Assembly: GCF_003479425.1 (NCBI RefSeq) | Contig: NZ_QUHC01000004.1 | Location: forward strand, 1-64,000 | Direction: 5' to 3' | Source: Odoribacter sp. AF15-53 | GTDB taxonomy: Bacteria > Bacteroidota > Bacteroidia > Bacteroidales > Marinifilaceae | DNA length: 64,000 nucleotides | Shown: piece by piece, positions 37,201 through 45,923 of the stretch | How positions within the stretch are numbered: position 1 is the stretch's first letter | Layout of the letters: each line of letters opens with the position of its first letter | The notes under the pieces: model-generated | What the model was told of the DNA's origin: nothing | The model's input: the letters and a program-made list of their open reading frames with translations, nothing else | The model's database searches: none | Position numbers and translations under genes: made by a program

Positions 37201-37615
37201 CTATAAAAAATGGGAGTTGAATGCGTACATGTATTACAAATATGGTGGTTATTTATACAATTCGACTTTGGTAGACAAGATCGAGAACGTGAACCCGAAC
37301 GAAAACGGGGATAAGCGAATCTTGTATGATCGCTGGAATGCTCCCGGGGACGTGGCTAAATTCAAGAAAGTCAGTGATGTTTCCGTGACGAACCCGACTT
37401 CACGTTTTGTTGAAAAAGAGAATTATATACAGCTTCAATCGTTGTCCCTTAGTTATGATTTTAGTGGTGATCAGCTTCGTAAAATGGGTATTCAGCGTTT
37501 AAAAGTATCGGCTATCGGTAATGATATATTTAAATCATCTACGGTAAAGATGGAGAGAGGAACCTCTTATCCTTATGCCAGAACGTTCTCGTTATCTGCT
37601 CAAGTAACTTTTTAA
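34259..37615 (+). CDS. SusC/RagA-type TonB-dependent receptor with STN domain (locus 2)
   Basis: The 1118-residue paralogue of the receptor at 25285. The leader MKKKRLVRFPDLLKRYGKSL is nearly the same, then come a signal peptide (cleavage after AHVYSQ), STN domain, regulatory-like domain (GSVKDERGTPLPGVTVVLKG), plug (FEIRGSSSLKS, IYGSRAANGVVVIE) and barrel ending SAQVTF. The plug lacks the usual GYG after the TonB box and reads VVNGYFTRKKESYTG. The middle of the barrel diverges from locus 1, so a different ligand is likely. SusD follows after 12 bases. Confidence 0.93.
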   Translation: MKKKRLVRFPDLLKRYGKSLVTMKCCIVLIFLFSLNVSAHVYSQQNLVTLNLSNVSVEQFIEAVKQQLALRFMYNSDVVQKAENVSIKVENKPLKQVLDLVLGKVNLEYEFFNNVVLIRAKDEKNDEQRQRTVKGSVKDERGTPLPGVTVVLKGENLGVATDINGNYSLSFFEKKDMVIVYSFVGMLPSEVKYTGQDSINVVLKEEVEKIDEVVVNGYFTRKKESYTGVSTTFSGSELRKVSTGNILNTLSMLDPSFVKVVNNEMGSDPNTIPDFEIRGSSSLKSTFEGNPNMPTFIMDGFEVSAQKVFDLDPTRVRFITILKDAAATAIYGSRAANGVVVIETELPKAGKLQLSYNGSANFEIADLSDYNLMNAKEKLEYEVRSGLYETEGKSPEYADDNLASYNQILKLVKEGNDVDWLAIPVRDLGIGHKHSVVAEGGNETFRYALDLSYSNTVGVMKGSKRDNYGGGVRLQYNLKKLKFMNYMSFSHLKSINSPYGSFSSYTYYNPYYNPYDEEGNIKKILYSYQYYDGGVKTKPMYNELYNATLPSKNQSVGNYFMNNFSVEYDIVQGLKLKANLSLSVDNNKSDAYVSNENTSFIGKEQKGMYSQSLSNSFSYDINVVLTYFKNWKKHLLNAGLIYNLRESNTDATSLSAVGFPNENMDHISMGTSFPEGGRPGGSYDVSRLIGFVANLGYTYDNRFLLDFSLRSDGSSLYGANNRWSTFWSLGVGYNLHNEKFMQDITYINLLKVRGSIGTTGGQNFNPYQAMTMYSYNDSRISGISYNGYMGVLLKAYGNKSLKWQKVEKRNVGLDFELLERRLKGSFNVYSDLSKDVLIDVTVAPSLGFSSYKENLGQVKNSGVELTLKGTVIRDTDKDIIWDLIFNLAHNKNKVMKINKALTAFNESQDADVKNKPMIRYKEGLSQNTIWVNESLGIDPATGEEIFLDMNGNKVNEWSSANYKPFGSTDPKVYGTIGTMFVYKKWELNAYMYYKYGGYLYNSTLVDKIENVNPNENGDKRILYDRWNAPGDVAKFKKVSDVSVTNPTSRFVEKENYIQLQSLSLSYDFSGDQLRKMGIQRLKVSAIGNDIFKSSTVKMERGTSYPYARTFSLSAQVTF

Positions 37616-37627
37616 TTTGATTGTTGT

Positions 37628-39046
37628 ATGAAAAAATTAATGAATAAATCTATCATTCTTTCACTGATCCTGGCACTTACTTCGTGTAATGATTGGTTGA
37701 ATGTTTCTCCTAAAACGGATATGAAAGCTGAAGATCTGTTTTCGACGGAAGCGGGGTTTCGGGATGCGTTGATTGGAGTTTATGCTCTGATGTCAACCAG
37801 CACTCTTTACGGTAAGAATTTATCCTATGCCTATATGGATGCTTTGGCTCAATATTATGCAAGTCCCCGTAGTAATACATCGACGGGATACGATCATAGT
37901 TTGAAAAATGCTGCCGGATATAATTACACGGAAAAAGGGGAAGAATCAAGGATATTGTCTATTTGGTCAAGTCATTTTTCCGCGATAGCCAATATAAATC
38001 AAGCTTTACTATTTATTGATGCCAAGCGGGATGTATTCACGTCCGAGGATATTCATCATATTTATAAAGGAGAATTTCTAGCCCTTCGAGCCTTGCTTCA
38101 TTTTAATGTTCTTCGACTTTTCGCGTCGTCGCCGATAATGGATAATCAGAATGGTTTGAATTCTCTTGCCATTCCTTACGTGGAGGTTTACACGAATGTC
38201 GCTCAGCCACAGTTGACGGTAAAGGAAGTGTTGGTAAAAATAGAAAAAGATTTACTTGCGGCCAGGGACTTGATGAAGGATCGGGAAACTTTTAACAACA
38301 CCGATTCATCATCACCAATGTATAAAAGAAGAGAACGGATGAATTATTATGCCGTTACGGCTCTTCTGGCTCGGGTTTATCTTTATGGAAATGAGAAAGA
38401 GGCAGCTTTGACTATAGCGAAGGAAATTATCGGAGAGGTAGACGGGGAAAATCCGACTTCTTACATGTTGGCTACCAGTGCGGCAACTGCAACAAATCCG
38501 ATGTTCCAATCCGAGTTGATATTTACTTTGGATGTTCAGAAATTGAAAGATTTGAGCGAGAGTAGTTTTGCGGAAACTTCGCTTTCGGATGTGTTACTGA
38601 TGTCGGTGAAGGGTAAACAAAACATTTTTAATGCGGGGGGCTTGGAGAATGATTTCAGATCTTCCTGGTTAACATTAACATCCAGTGGCAACGAGTATGT
38701 TTTGGCAAAGTATAACGGGATGAACTACATACCAATGTTCAAATTGTCAGAGCTTTATTTGATTGCTGCGGAATGTGCGAATGGGAAAGAGGCGTATGGT
38801 TATCTGAATAAATTGAGAAATCATAGAGGATTAGTAAGCGTTGAAGAGACACAAAATATAGAGGATTATATTTATCAGGAATACAGGAGAGAGTTTTTGG
38901 GAGAAGGACAATTGTTTTTTTATTATAAACGTAAACTATTTGATGCTATCGGGGCAGAAGATAATGTGGGGATTGAGGACTTGAAAACTGTTTATAATTT
39001 ACCGATACCGACATCGGAAATTGACTTTGGTAACATAAAAAATTAA
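37628..39046 (+). CDS. SusD/RagB family lipoprotein (locus 2)
   Basis: A 472-residue surface lipoprotein with lipobox in LILALTSCNDWLNVSPK, the helical SusD fold, and the C-terminal segment IYQEYRREFLGEGQLFFYYKR. It is the ligand-binding partner of the SusC in front. The region of about 270-330 (KGKQNIFNAGGLENDF) differs from locus 1, in keeping with another ligand. It lies five bases before the next lipoprotein gene. Confidence 0.92.
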   Translation: MKKLMNKSIILSLILALTSCNDWLNVSPKTDMKAEDLFSTEAGFRDALIGVYALMSTSTLYGKNLSYAYMDALAQYYASPRSNTSTGYDHSLKNAAGYNYTEKGEESRILSIWSSHFSAIANINQALLFIDAKRDVFTSEDIHHIYKGEFLALRALLHFNVLRLFASSPIMDNQNGLNSLAIPYVEVYTNVAQPQLTVKEVLVKIEKDLLAARDLMKDRETFNNTDSSSPMYKRRERMNYYAVTALLARVYLYGNEKEAALTIAKEIIGEVDGENPTSYMLATSAATATNPMFQSELIFTLDVQKLKDLSESSFAETSLSDVLLMSVKGKQNIFNAGGLENDFRSSWLTLTSSGNEYVLAKYNGMNYIPMFKLSELYLIAAECANGKEAYGYLNKLRNHRGLVSVEETQNIEDYIYQEYRREFLGEGQLFFYYKRKLFDAIGAEDNVGIEDLKTVYNLPIPTSEIDFGNIKN

Positions 39047-39051
39047 TAGCG

Positions 39052-39783
39052 ATGAAAAAAATATTCATACTTTTTATTTTAGCCGTGCTTTGTTCTTGCA
39101 GCAAGAATGATAGACTAGTTTATGATTCGGGCATGCATGATATATATTACCCTGTCGTGAAAGATGGCCGGGATAGCGTGTTCGTGTCGTTATTGACAGC
39201 AGATGGCGTGTTAACAACAACGGTAGATGTTAAACTATTGGGGGATACCTTGCTTGCTCCGGCAAAATTTAAGGTCGAGGTCGTGAAAGAAAAAACCGAT
39301 GCGGTAGAAGGAGTGCATTACGAAAAACTTCCGGAGTATTACGAATTTCCGGCGGGAGAATTTGTATACAAGATGCCCGTTAATCTAATAAAGGGAGATA
39401 AGGGAATCACGGAGGAAGCCGTGTCGCTTACCCTGCGTCTCGTGGGAACTTCTGATTTAGGGGTTGCTTACGTGGATAGAGCCGAGATACGTTTGATCAT
39501 TGCCGATATGGTAAAGATGCCTGAAGGAACGGGATATTATGGTGACATGACGGCGTTCAAAAAATTGTTCGGTGAGTACTCGAGAAAGAAACATGAAATG
39601 ATTATTGAAATGACGGGACATGATTTCTGGGATGGTAATTATGGTTCTTATGGTGGTGTATATGGGATTGCTTACGAGATGGAATATTATACTCCTTATG
39701 CCAGAAAATTGTATAAAATAATTACGCAGAACGAGATTAAAGACGAGAACGGGAATATCATGCAGGGGTGGATGGTTCCCTAA
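39052..39783 (+). CDS. DUF4843 lipoprotein of the second SusCD locus
   Basis: A 243-residue lipoprotein (lipobox LAVLCSC, C16). The sequence has the features of DUF4843: YYPVVKDGRDSVFVSLL near the start, EGVHYEKLPEYYEFPAGE in the middle, and beta-rich character with Calx-beta-like alternation. Such proteins regularly lie directly behind SusD in SusCD loci and are thought to be extra surface binding proteins. No catalytic residues are seen. It is probably cotranscribed with SusD. Confidence 0.8.
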   Translation: MKKIFILFILAVLCSCSKNDRLVYDSGMHDIYYPVVKDGRDSVFVSLLTADGVLTTTVDVKLLGDTLLAPAKFKVEVVKEKTDAVEGVHYEKLPEYYEFPAGEFVYKMPVNLIKGDKGITEEAVSLTLRLVGTSDLGVAYVDRAEIRLIIADMVKMPEGTGYYGDMTAFKKLFGEYSRKKHEMIIEMTGHDFWDGNYGSYGGVYGIAYEMEYYTPYARKLYKIITQNEIKDENGNIMQGWMVP

Positions 39784-39819
39784 GATTTTGATTTGTTGAT
39801 CTTAAATATAGAAATCATT

Positions 39820-41391
39820 ATGGAGAATTTAAAATATATATTGATCTTGGTTTTATTGCTTCAATTTTCATGTGTTGATGATAACTCGAAATTTGGAGGT
39901 GTTGATATTGATGCCATCACGATTGAAGGTATTGAAGAATACAAGGAGATAGAAATCGGTTCGAAGTTGGAAATAAAACCGACTGTAACCACGAAGTTTG
40001 GTGATAAATCTGAACTTTCTTACGTGTGGTATAAATACAATAAGGAACAGGCCGTGGCGGATACTTTGTCACGGGAAAAAGATCTGGACGTTATTATAGG
40101 TGATGTCTTGCCGGGAGTTACGACCACTTTAGTATTTAAAGTGATTGATTTACAGACAGGAGTTTTTGCCATGAACAAATCTTCTTTTGTAACAGTGGGT
40201 AAGTATTCTGGGGGAACACTAATGTTGTGTCGAGTTGACGGGGAGAACGATCTGGCGATGTTAAAAAAGGATGGGACAACTCTTTATGAAAACATCTATT
40301 CCTACGCGAATGACGGGACCCGTTTGGGACAAAAATCCAAACGTATCATATTAACTGATTCTTACGTTTATAATCCGCTCGGACATAAGTCCGTAATCGT
40401 GACTTGTGATGATGAAACCGGTGGTGTTTATCTTGATCCGGTGATTTTTACAAGGAAAAATTACATGAGAGAGAAATTTATCATGGGAGAAGAGATGGAA
40501 GGGGATTTGGTTATTACCGGTTATATCGGACACACCTCCGGTGACTACTTGATTGCTAATGGTAAAGTGTATAATAGGCTGAACGGTGATAATGCGAAAG
40601 CGGACTGGAATCCGGAACTTGTATTCCTGACAGACCCGAAAGATTATAACGCGGCATCTTCTATTGGCGAGTCGGTAGGACTCATGTTTTACGATAATCT
40701 GCATAATCGTTTTATGGTAAATAAAAGTGAGGCGGGATATTTTAGTTTTATAGCAGGTGCGGATTATGATTTTTCCAAGTACGATCCTAATAATATGGGA
40801 GATGGGGTTGAGTTGGTTATTATGGGGAATCAAAGTACACGGACAGATTTTATGTGGGAATTGATGAAGGATACGAAAACGGGTGATTATATTCTTATAA
40901 AGAGTAAGACCGGATTCAATTCATCTTGGAAAACGATATTCGTGTCAGAATTCAAACAAGTACTTTCCAGAAGCGACTACCCTCATTTGTATGAAGCATC
41001 GAACTTTATAGCAGGTACGAAAGTATTGTACGCAAACTCTTCTCCCTGGAAAGATTACGTGTTAGGTGAGAAGAATGTGTTTTTTTATTTGAGCAATAAT
41101 AAAATATATGCGTTTAACGTCGGGACACTTTCAGATGGAGTATTGATTGATGGGGATGCGGAGAATTGCACGATAACGGGGATGGATTGTACTGAGATAA
41201 AAGATCCTCAGGGCGTGGAAGATACGTATGTACAACTTACGGTTGCCATCAAAGATCACGGCCTGTCTGCCAAACCGGGAGGGATCGCTGTTTATCGTTT
41301 GAATAATGTCGGGGGACTTTCAGCGGAGAAAATGTATGCCAAGACTGGGTTCTGTGATGAAGTTCTTTACACGGTCGAAAAACTGGATTAA
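39820..41391 (+). CDS. PKD-like family surface lipoprotein
   Basis: A 523-residue lipoprotein. The frame opens with a TTG at 39793, but the ATG at 39820 gives a proper lipoprotein signal (MENLKYILILVLLLQFSCVD, C18). Residues about 25-130 resemble a PKD-like immunoglobulin fold (LSYVWYKYNKE, TTTLVFKVIDLQTG). The rest looks like a beta-propeller-type repeat region (GGTLMLCRVDGENDLAML). This type of protein follows DUF4843 genes in many Bacteroidota SusCD loci and probably binds the imported ligand at the surface. A bidirectional terminator follows. Confidence 0.75.
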   Translation: MENLKYILILVLLLQFSCVDDNSKFGGVDIDAITIEGIEEYKEIEIGSKLEIKPTVTTKFGDKSELSYVWYKYNKEQAVADTLSREKDLDVIIGDVLPGVTTTLVFKVIDLQTGVFAMNKSSFVTVGKYSGGTLMLCRVDGENDLAMLKKDGTTLYENIYSYANDGTRLGQKSKRIILTDSYVYNPLGHKSVIVTCDDETGGVYLDPVIFTRKNYMREKFIMGEEMEGDLVITGYIGHTSGDYLIANGKVYNRLNGDNAKADWNPELVFLTDPKDYNAASSIGESVGLMFYDNLHNRFMVNKSEAGYFSFIAGADYDFSKYDPNNMGDGVELVIMGNQSTRTDFMWELMKDTKTGDYILIKSKTGFNSSWKTIFVSEFKQVLSRSDYPHLYEASNFIAGTKVLYANSSPWKDYVLGEKNVFFYLSNNKIYAFNVGTLSDGVLIDGDAENCTITGMDCTEIKDPQGVEDTYVQLTVAIKDHGLSAKPGGIAVYRLNNVGGLSAEKMYAKTGFCDEVLYTVEKLD

Positions 41392-41400
41392 CAAGATAAT

Positions 41401-41432
41401 GAAAAGCCGGTCCCTTTGTGGATTGGCTTTTC
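41401..41432. terminator. Bidirectional terminator between convergent genes
   Basis: A 13-pair stem (41401-41413 with 41420-41432, G-T pairs in the middle) with loop CTTTGT. A and T runs flank it on both sides, and it lies between the stop codons of convergent genes. Confidence 0.8.
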
Positions 41433-41434
41433 TT

Positions 41435-42697
41435 TTACAAAAAGCTGAGCAGCAACATCACGTTCAACAAGGTAACGATTCCCCCGATCACGTACAGGAG
41501 CCATTTGGTATAGGCCGAGTTTTTGTATTTGCCCATGACTTTGGAGGAGGAGGTTAGGTATACTTGCGAGAAGATCGTGATGGGTAGCTGGACACTGAGG
41601 GCCATTTGCGAGTAGATCAATCCTTGGAACGGGTTAGATATCACCATAATCAAGGCAAAAGCGATGATGAGTGAGGTCAGCACGCCGATGCGGGAGTGGC
41701 TGTCCTTGATATCGTAGGGTTCTTTATATATCCCGGCAAAGATAGACCCGGCGGCCATCCCCGAGGTGATCGTGGAAGATATGCCGGCAAACAGGAGGGC
41801 CACGGCAAAGATTACCGCTGCGTTACTACCCAATAAGGGCGTTAACAGGGAATTTGCCTGTTCGAGTTCCGTGACGGGAGTACCGCTTTTAAAGAACGTG
41901 GCGGCAGCCAGAAGGATCATGGCGCTATTGATAGCCCAACCGATAACCATGGATAGGATCGTGTCGGCGTACTCGTAGCGTAATTGTTTTTTTATGACTT
42001 TATCGTCCTGAATATTCCATTGGCGGCTTTGGATAACTTCCGAATGGAGAAACAAGTTGTGGGGCATCACGACGGCGCCCAGCACGCTCATGATAACAAC
42101 CATGGAGCCTTTGGGAAAAGCGGGTGTGACCCATGCCGGGAGAGCCGTGTTCCAGTCTATATCTACGAGAGAGAGTTCGTAGATAAATGACAAACCGATA
42201 ATCGAGACGAACGCGATAATCCATTTCTCTATAACCCGGTAGGTGTTGGAAAACAGCATGATAGCCACGAAAATCATCACGAGTAGCGAGCCTGCCCGGA
42301 TCGGGATATTAAACAACATTTGCAGGGCAATAGCACCTCCAAGAATCTCGGCCAGGGACGTCGAGACAGATGCTAGCATGGCTGAATACAGGATTCCTTT
42401 CGCGTAACGGGGCTTCAAATACTCGCTGGCGGCTTCCGACAAGCATAATCCGGTAGCGATACCCAGGTGCGCCACGTTATGCTGCAACACGATCAGCATG
42501 ATCGTCGAGAGGGTCACCATCCACAAGAGCGAGTACCCGAATTCAGCCCCGGCAGCGAGATTGGAAGCCCAGTTGCCCGGATCAATGAAGCCGACGGTGA
42601 CGAGTAATCCCGGTCCGATGTACTTGAATATTTCCAGTCCTCCCAGTTTGGGATTATGTTTTGCCGTGTTTAATAATCCTCGAAAATACTTTAACAT
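41435..42697 (-). CDS. Nramp family divalent metal transporter
   Basis: A 420-residue inner-membrane proton-coupled importer of manganese or iron. The metal-site motif of segment 1 reads FIDPGNW (D39, N42), and segment 6 has the matching AVVMPHNLFLHS. About 11 membrane segments are present. This is the length and motif set of MntH-type proteins; the metal preference between manganese and iron cannot be read with certainty. It stands alone on the minus strand. A candidate -7 (TACTTTTG on the minus strand, 42737-42744) precedes it. No Fur or MntR box is clear. Confidence 0.93.
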   Translation of the reverse strand: MLKYFRGLLNTAKHNPKLGGLEIFKYIGPGLLVTVGFIDPGNWASNLAAGAEFGYSLLWMVTLSTIMLIVLQHNVAHLGIATGLCLSEAASEYLKPRYAKGILYSAMLASVSTSLAEILGGAIALQMLFNIPIRAGSLLVMIFVAIMLFSNTYRVIEKWIIAFVSIIGLSFIYELSLVDIDWNTALPAWVTPAFPKGSMVVIMSVLGAVVMPHNLFLHSEVIQSRQWNIQDDKVIKKQLRYEYADTILSMVIGWAINSAMILLAAATFFKSGTPVTELEQANSLLTPLLGSNAAVIFAVALLFAGISSTITSGMAAGSIFAGIYKEPYDIKDSHSRIGVLTSLIIAFALIMVISNPFQGLIYSQMALSVQLPITIFSQVYLTSSSKVMGKYKNSAYTKWLLYVIGGIVTLLNVMLLLSFL

Positions 42698-42807
42698 GCC
42701 TGTTAAGTTGTTATTTTATTATTAATTTTGAAACTTCAAAAGTACGAATAACGATGAATAATTGTTCTCGATAACTTTTAGTTTCTAACTTTTAACTTTT
42801 AATTTCT

Positions 42808-43737
42808 ATGTTGATTCCGGTACTTCTTGTTCTTGTGTCGTTGGTAGTGCTCTATTTCGGGGCTGATTTCTTGGTAAAAGGTAGTTCTTCATTGGCCGTG
42901 CGTTTCGGGATATCCCCTTTGGTCGTGGGATTGACAGTGGTGGCGTTCGGAACGAGTGCGCCGGAGCTGCTCGTTAGCGTGCAATCGGCATTAGTTGGTA
43001 ATTCGGGTATTGCCGTGGGAAATGTCATGGGGTCGAATATATTCAATGTTTGTGCTATTCTTGGAATTTCTGCCATGATCTATCCGTTGCGGGTGAATCC
43101 CCGGTTGGTTCGTTTTGATATGCCCGTGATGCTGGTGGCCACGTTGTTGTTCGTGTTGATATTTCATGATGGTAGTTTCGGACGGTGGGCTGGAATATTG
43201 TTCTTTGTCGGGATATGTGCTTATATGATATATTGCGTGTATAAAGCTAAACGGGGGGAAGTGACCGAGGGTGAAGAGGAAATTAAGGTGACGAAGAGTT
43301 GGATACTGGATGTGGTATTCGTGATTATCGGGTTGGGATTGCTGGTTTGGGGATCGGATCTACTTGTGAATAACGCCGTGAGTATAGCCAAGGCGTTGGG
43401 ATGGAGTGAAGCCGTGATCGGGTTGACTATCGTGGCTGCCGGGACGAGTATGCCGGAGTTGGCAACTTCCGTGGTTGCTGCCATGAAAAAGCGTACGGAT
43501 ATCGCGATCGGTAACGTGGTCGGGTCAAATATATTCAATCTTCTAGCCGTGTTAGGACTGACCGCAACGATAACTCCCGTGGAGACAAACCAGATAAACT
43601 GGTTGGATATGGGTGTGATGTTCGGATCATCTTTGATTCTTTTACCTTTTATGCGTACAGGCTTCAAGATAGGGCGAGGAGAGGGCGTTGTGTTGTTTAT
43701 TATTTATGTTGCATACACGGTGTATCTGCTTGTGTGA
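42808..43737 (+). CDS. Calcium/sodium antiporter (CaCA family, YrbG-like)
   Basis: A 309-residue inner-membrane cation exchanger. Two inverted repeats with the alpha motifs are visible: GTSAPELLVSVQSAL then GNVMGSNIFNV, and GTSMPELATSVVAAM then GNVVGSNIFNL. Ten membrane segments are expected. It exports calcium against sodium or protons. It lies between AT-rich filler and the upstream region of the third locus, and it is not linked to the SusCD genes by function. Confidence 0.93.
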   Translation: MLIPVLLVLVSLVVLYFGADFLVKGSSSLAVRFGISPLVVGLTVVAFGTSAPELLVSVQSALVGNSGIAVGNVMGSNIFNVCAILGISAMIYPLRVNPRLVRFDMPVMLVATLLFVLIFHDGSFGRWAGILFFVGICAYMIYCVYKAKRGEVTEGEEEIKVTKSWILDVVFVIIGLGLLVWGSDLLVNNAVSIAKALGWSEAVIGLTIVAAGTSMPELATSVVAAMKKRTDIAIGNVVGSNIFNLLAVLGLTATITPVETNQINWLDMGVMFGSSLILLPFMRTGFKIGRGEGVVLFIIYVAYTVYLLV

Positions 43738-43775
43738 TACAGTTTAACAACTTGTTATGATGCAGATTTTTCTAT

Positions 43776-43948
43776 ATCATAAAACGTTCATTTAATGATA
43801 GTTAAAAATGAATGTATTCTTAATAATGGTAAATTGTTACTTATTTTGTTAACAAAATCATTATCAACGATAAAAAGAATGCCAGTTTTCTTGGGATAGA
43901 TAAGTTATTTTCTTTAAATTTGATTGCATTAAATGAACGTTTGTTGAT
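43776..43948. repeat. Inverted pair of the 22-base ATTAAATGA-CGTTT motif (pair B)
   Basis: The inverse arm at 43776-43797 and the direct arm at 43927-43948 match at 20 of 22 positions (CATTAAATGAACGTTT identical). The arms point outward, unlike pairs A and C. The direct arm starts at the expected transcription start of the ECF sigma gene. Confidence 0.65.
43891..43922 (+). promoter_or_regulatory. Promoter of the third-locus ECF sigma gene
   Basis: TTG at 43891-43893, 21 bases, then TAAATTTG at 43915-43922, about 67 bases before the start codon. It fits the Bacteroidetes primary-sigma form. Confidence 0.5.
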
Positions 43949-43988
43949 GATGTATTTGTTTTTGTAAATCATGTGATTACGAGATTTC

Positions 43989-44552
43989 ATGCAGAACGAG
44001 CAAAAGATACTGTTAGAACATTTAGCCAAGGATGATGATACTGCTTATACCTTATTGTATAAACAGTTTTACGTACCCATGGTACTTTTTGCCAGTAAAT
44101 ACATCAGTAACGAGGAAGCTTCAAAAGATATCGTTCAAGAGTTTTTTATCTCCATGTTGGGACAAAAAAAAGAGTTTGAAAACATCACGGCCTTGAAAGT
44201 ATATCTTTATTCTTCCGTGAAAAACCGGTGTGCCAATTACATTCGCCACGAGCAAGTAAAGGGACGCTACGAGGCTTTCGTGTTACGGGAGTGTGATGAT
44301 GTCGATCTTTTCTGGGACCGGGTGATGGAGGAAGACGCTTATTCCCGCGTGATGGAAGTGGTTCAGGAACTTCCCCGGCAATACCGGAATGTGATGTTGT
44401 TATCGCTGGAGGGGTATAAAATCTCGGAAGTCGCGGAAAAAATGGGAATCTCGCTTGACACGGCAAAAGAATACAAGAAAGAAGGAAAGAAGCGGTTAAG
44501 CGTTCGTTTACAGGTTCTTGGGCTAGGTTTTTTCGTGCCAATTTTCTTCTGA
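43989..44552 (+). CDS. ECF RNA polymerase sigma factor (third locus)
   Basis: A 187-residue ECF sigma with region 2 (YKQFYVPMVLFASKYISNEE, then ASKDIVQEFFISML) and region 4 (LPRQYRNVMLLSLEGYKISEV, MGISLDTAKEYKKEGKKRL). It lies in the usual order sigma, FecR, SusC, SusD, so it is expected to be held by the FecR directly downstream and to drive that locus. There are 101 bases between it and FecR, with a TTTTTCATCCCCCCG segment that could be its target promoter. Confidence 0.93.
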   Translation: MQNEQKILLEHLAKDDDTAYTLLYKQFYVPMVLFASKYISNEEASKDIVQEFFISMLGQKKEFENITALKVYLYSSVKNRCANYIRHEQVKGRYEAFVLRECDDVDLFWDRVMEEDAYSRVMEVVQELPRQYRNVMLLSLEGYKISEVAEKMGISLDTAKEYKKEGKKRLSVRLQVLGLGFFVPIFF

Positions 44553-44653
44553 TTTTAATTTCCCCGATAAAATAATTTATTTTTCTTCTTTTTCATCCCC
44601 CCGTTTTATTTCCTGTGGTGTTTTATTCATAGAACGCGAATAAAAATATATAT

Positions 44654-45835
44654 ATGAATACAGAGGATAAAACTTTTCAGGTGTCAGAAATAATCTCCCG
44701 GTACATACTGGGAAATATATCTGATGCGGAGAAAGAGCAACTGGAACGTTGGCTCGCGGAATCTCCTCGTCACAAAGATTTGTTCGATAAGTTGATACGT
44801 GAAGAGATTACTTCGGGGAAAGTGCGGGCTTACGAGCGAATTAACTGGCAGGAAGCCCTGAAAAACTTGTTGGAACGGAAAAAGAGCGAGAGCCGGATGA
44901 GACAAAGGAGACGTGTGATTCGTTGGACTCGCTATGCGGCGGTGATCGTGTTGTTCGTCGGGCTTTACGTGTACTTTCGCTCGAATGATAAATTACCGGA
45001 AATCAACAAAACACAGGTAACCGCGAGAGTCATTCCGGCCGGGAAACCGACAGCGACCCTTCAATTGGCTTCCGGGGAAGAGATATTATTAACTTCCGAT
45101 CGCTCGTGCAACATAAAACAGGAAAATGGTGTGATAATCAAACAGGATTCGGGTATCATCAAATACCGGGTCGACGGGACGAAAGTGAAGCAAAAAGAAC
45201 AATTCAACACGATCACGGTTCCGAGAGGCGGGGAATTCTCTTTAATGCTGAGTGATGGAACGCGGGTTTGGTTGAACGCGGAGACCCGTTTACGCTATCC
45301 GGTGGAATTCGTGGGCGATAAGCGGAAGGTATATTTGGAAGGGGAAGCCTTTTTCGATGTCTCTCACGATAAACAAAAGCAATTCGTGGTAGAGACCGAA
45401 GAAGCCCGCGTGAAAGTGTTTGGAACTGCGTTTAACGTCTATGCCTATAAAGATGACGACGCTACGGTGGCCACCTTGGTACGGGGATCAATAGAACTGA
45501 AAGTCCGGGATTCGGATGATAAAGTACGTCTGGAACCGGGAGAACAGGGAACATTGATCAACGGAAAACTAACAAAACAGGATGTGGACGTGGAAATGTA
45601 CACGGCCTGGCGGGAAGGGCGCATGGTGTTCAAGAGCATTCGTCTGGAGGATTTACTACATCACATGGCTCGTTGGTATAACGTGGATGTCGTTTTTTCC
45701 CGCGAGGAACTGAAAGATGTAACTTTTACCGGGGAGGCGAAGAAGTACGAGGATTTCTCGGAGGTTCTGGATATTATCGAGACCACGCAATCCGTGCGAT
45801 TTCGGGTAGAGGATCGAACTATAATTGTATATTGA
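44654..45835 (+). CDS. FecR-type anti-sigma factor (third locus)
   Basis: A 393-residue inner-membrane regulator: cytoplasmic helices (ISRYILGNISDAEKEQLERWL), membrane segment about 97-112 (YAAVIVLFVGLYVYF), periplasmic FecR domain (GGEFSLMLSDGTRVWLNAET, then LEGEAFFDVSHDKQKQF), and C-terminal DUF4974 (LLHHMARWYNVDVVFSREEL). It senses ligand binding by the STN domain of the next gene and controls the sigma factor before it. It is only distantly similar to the two FecR proteins of the first loci. Confidence 0.94.
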   Translation: MNTEDKTFQVSEIISRYILGNISDAEKEQLERWLAESPRHKDLFDKLIREEITSGKVRAYERINWQEALKNLLERKKSESRMRQRRRVIRWTRYAAVIVLFVGLYVYFRSNDKLPEINKTQVTARVIPAGKPTATLQLASGEEILLTSDRSCNIKQENGVIIKQDSGIIKYRVDGTKVKQKEQFNTITVPRGGEFSLMLSDGTRVWLNAETRLRYPVEFVGDKRKVYLEGEAFFDVSHDKQKQFVVETEEARVKVFGTAFNVYAYKDDDATVATLVRGSIELKVRDSDDKVRLEPGEQGTLINGKLTKQDVDVEMYTAWREGRMVFKSIRLEDLLHHMARWYNVDVVFSREELKDVTFTGEAKKYEDFSEVLDIIETTQSVRFRVEDRTIIVY

Positions 45836-45849
45836 ATAATAAAAAACGA

Positions 45850-45877
45850 GGCAACCTGTGCTGTAACACGAGTTGCC
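45850..45877 (+). promoter_or_regulatory. Hairpin at the FecR/SusC junction (locus 3)
   Basis: GGCAAC (45850-45855) pairs with GTTGCC (45872-45877), with an inner GTG/CAC stem. The sequence differs from loci 1 and 2, but the position just after the FecR stop is the same. No T run follows directly. Confidence 0.6.
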
Positions 45878-45923
45878 CCAAGAATAAGTTTATCAGCAAT
45901 AATAACTTAAACGTTACAAATGT

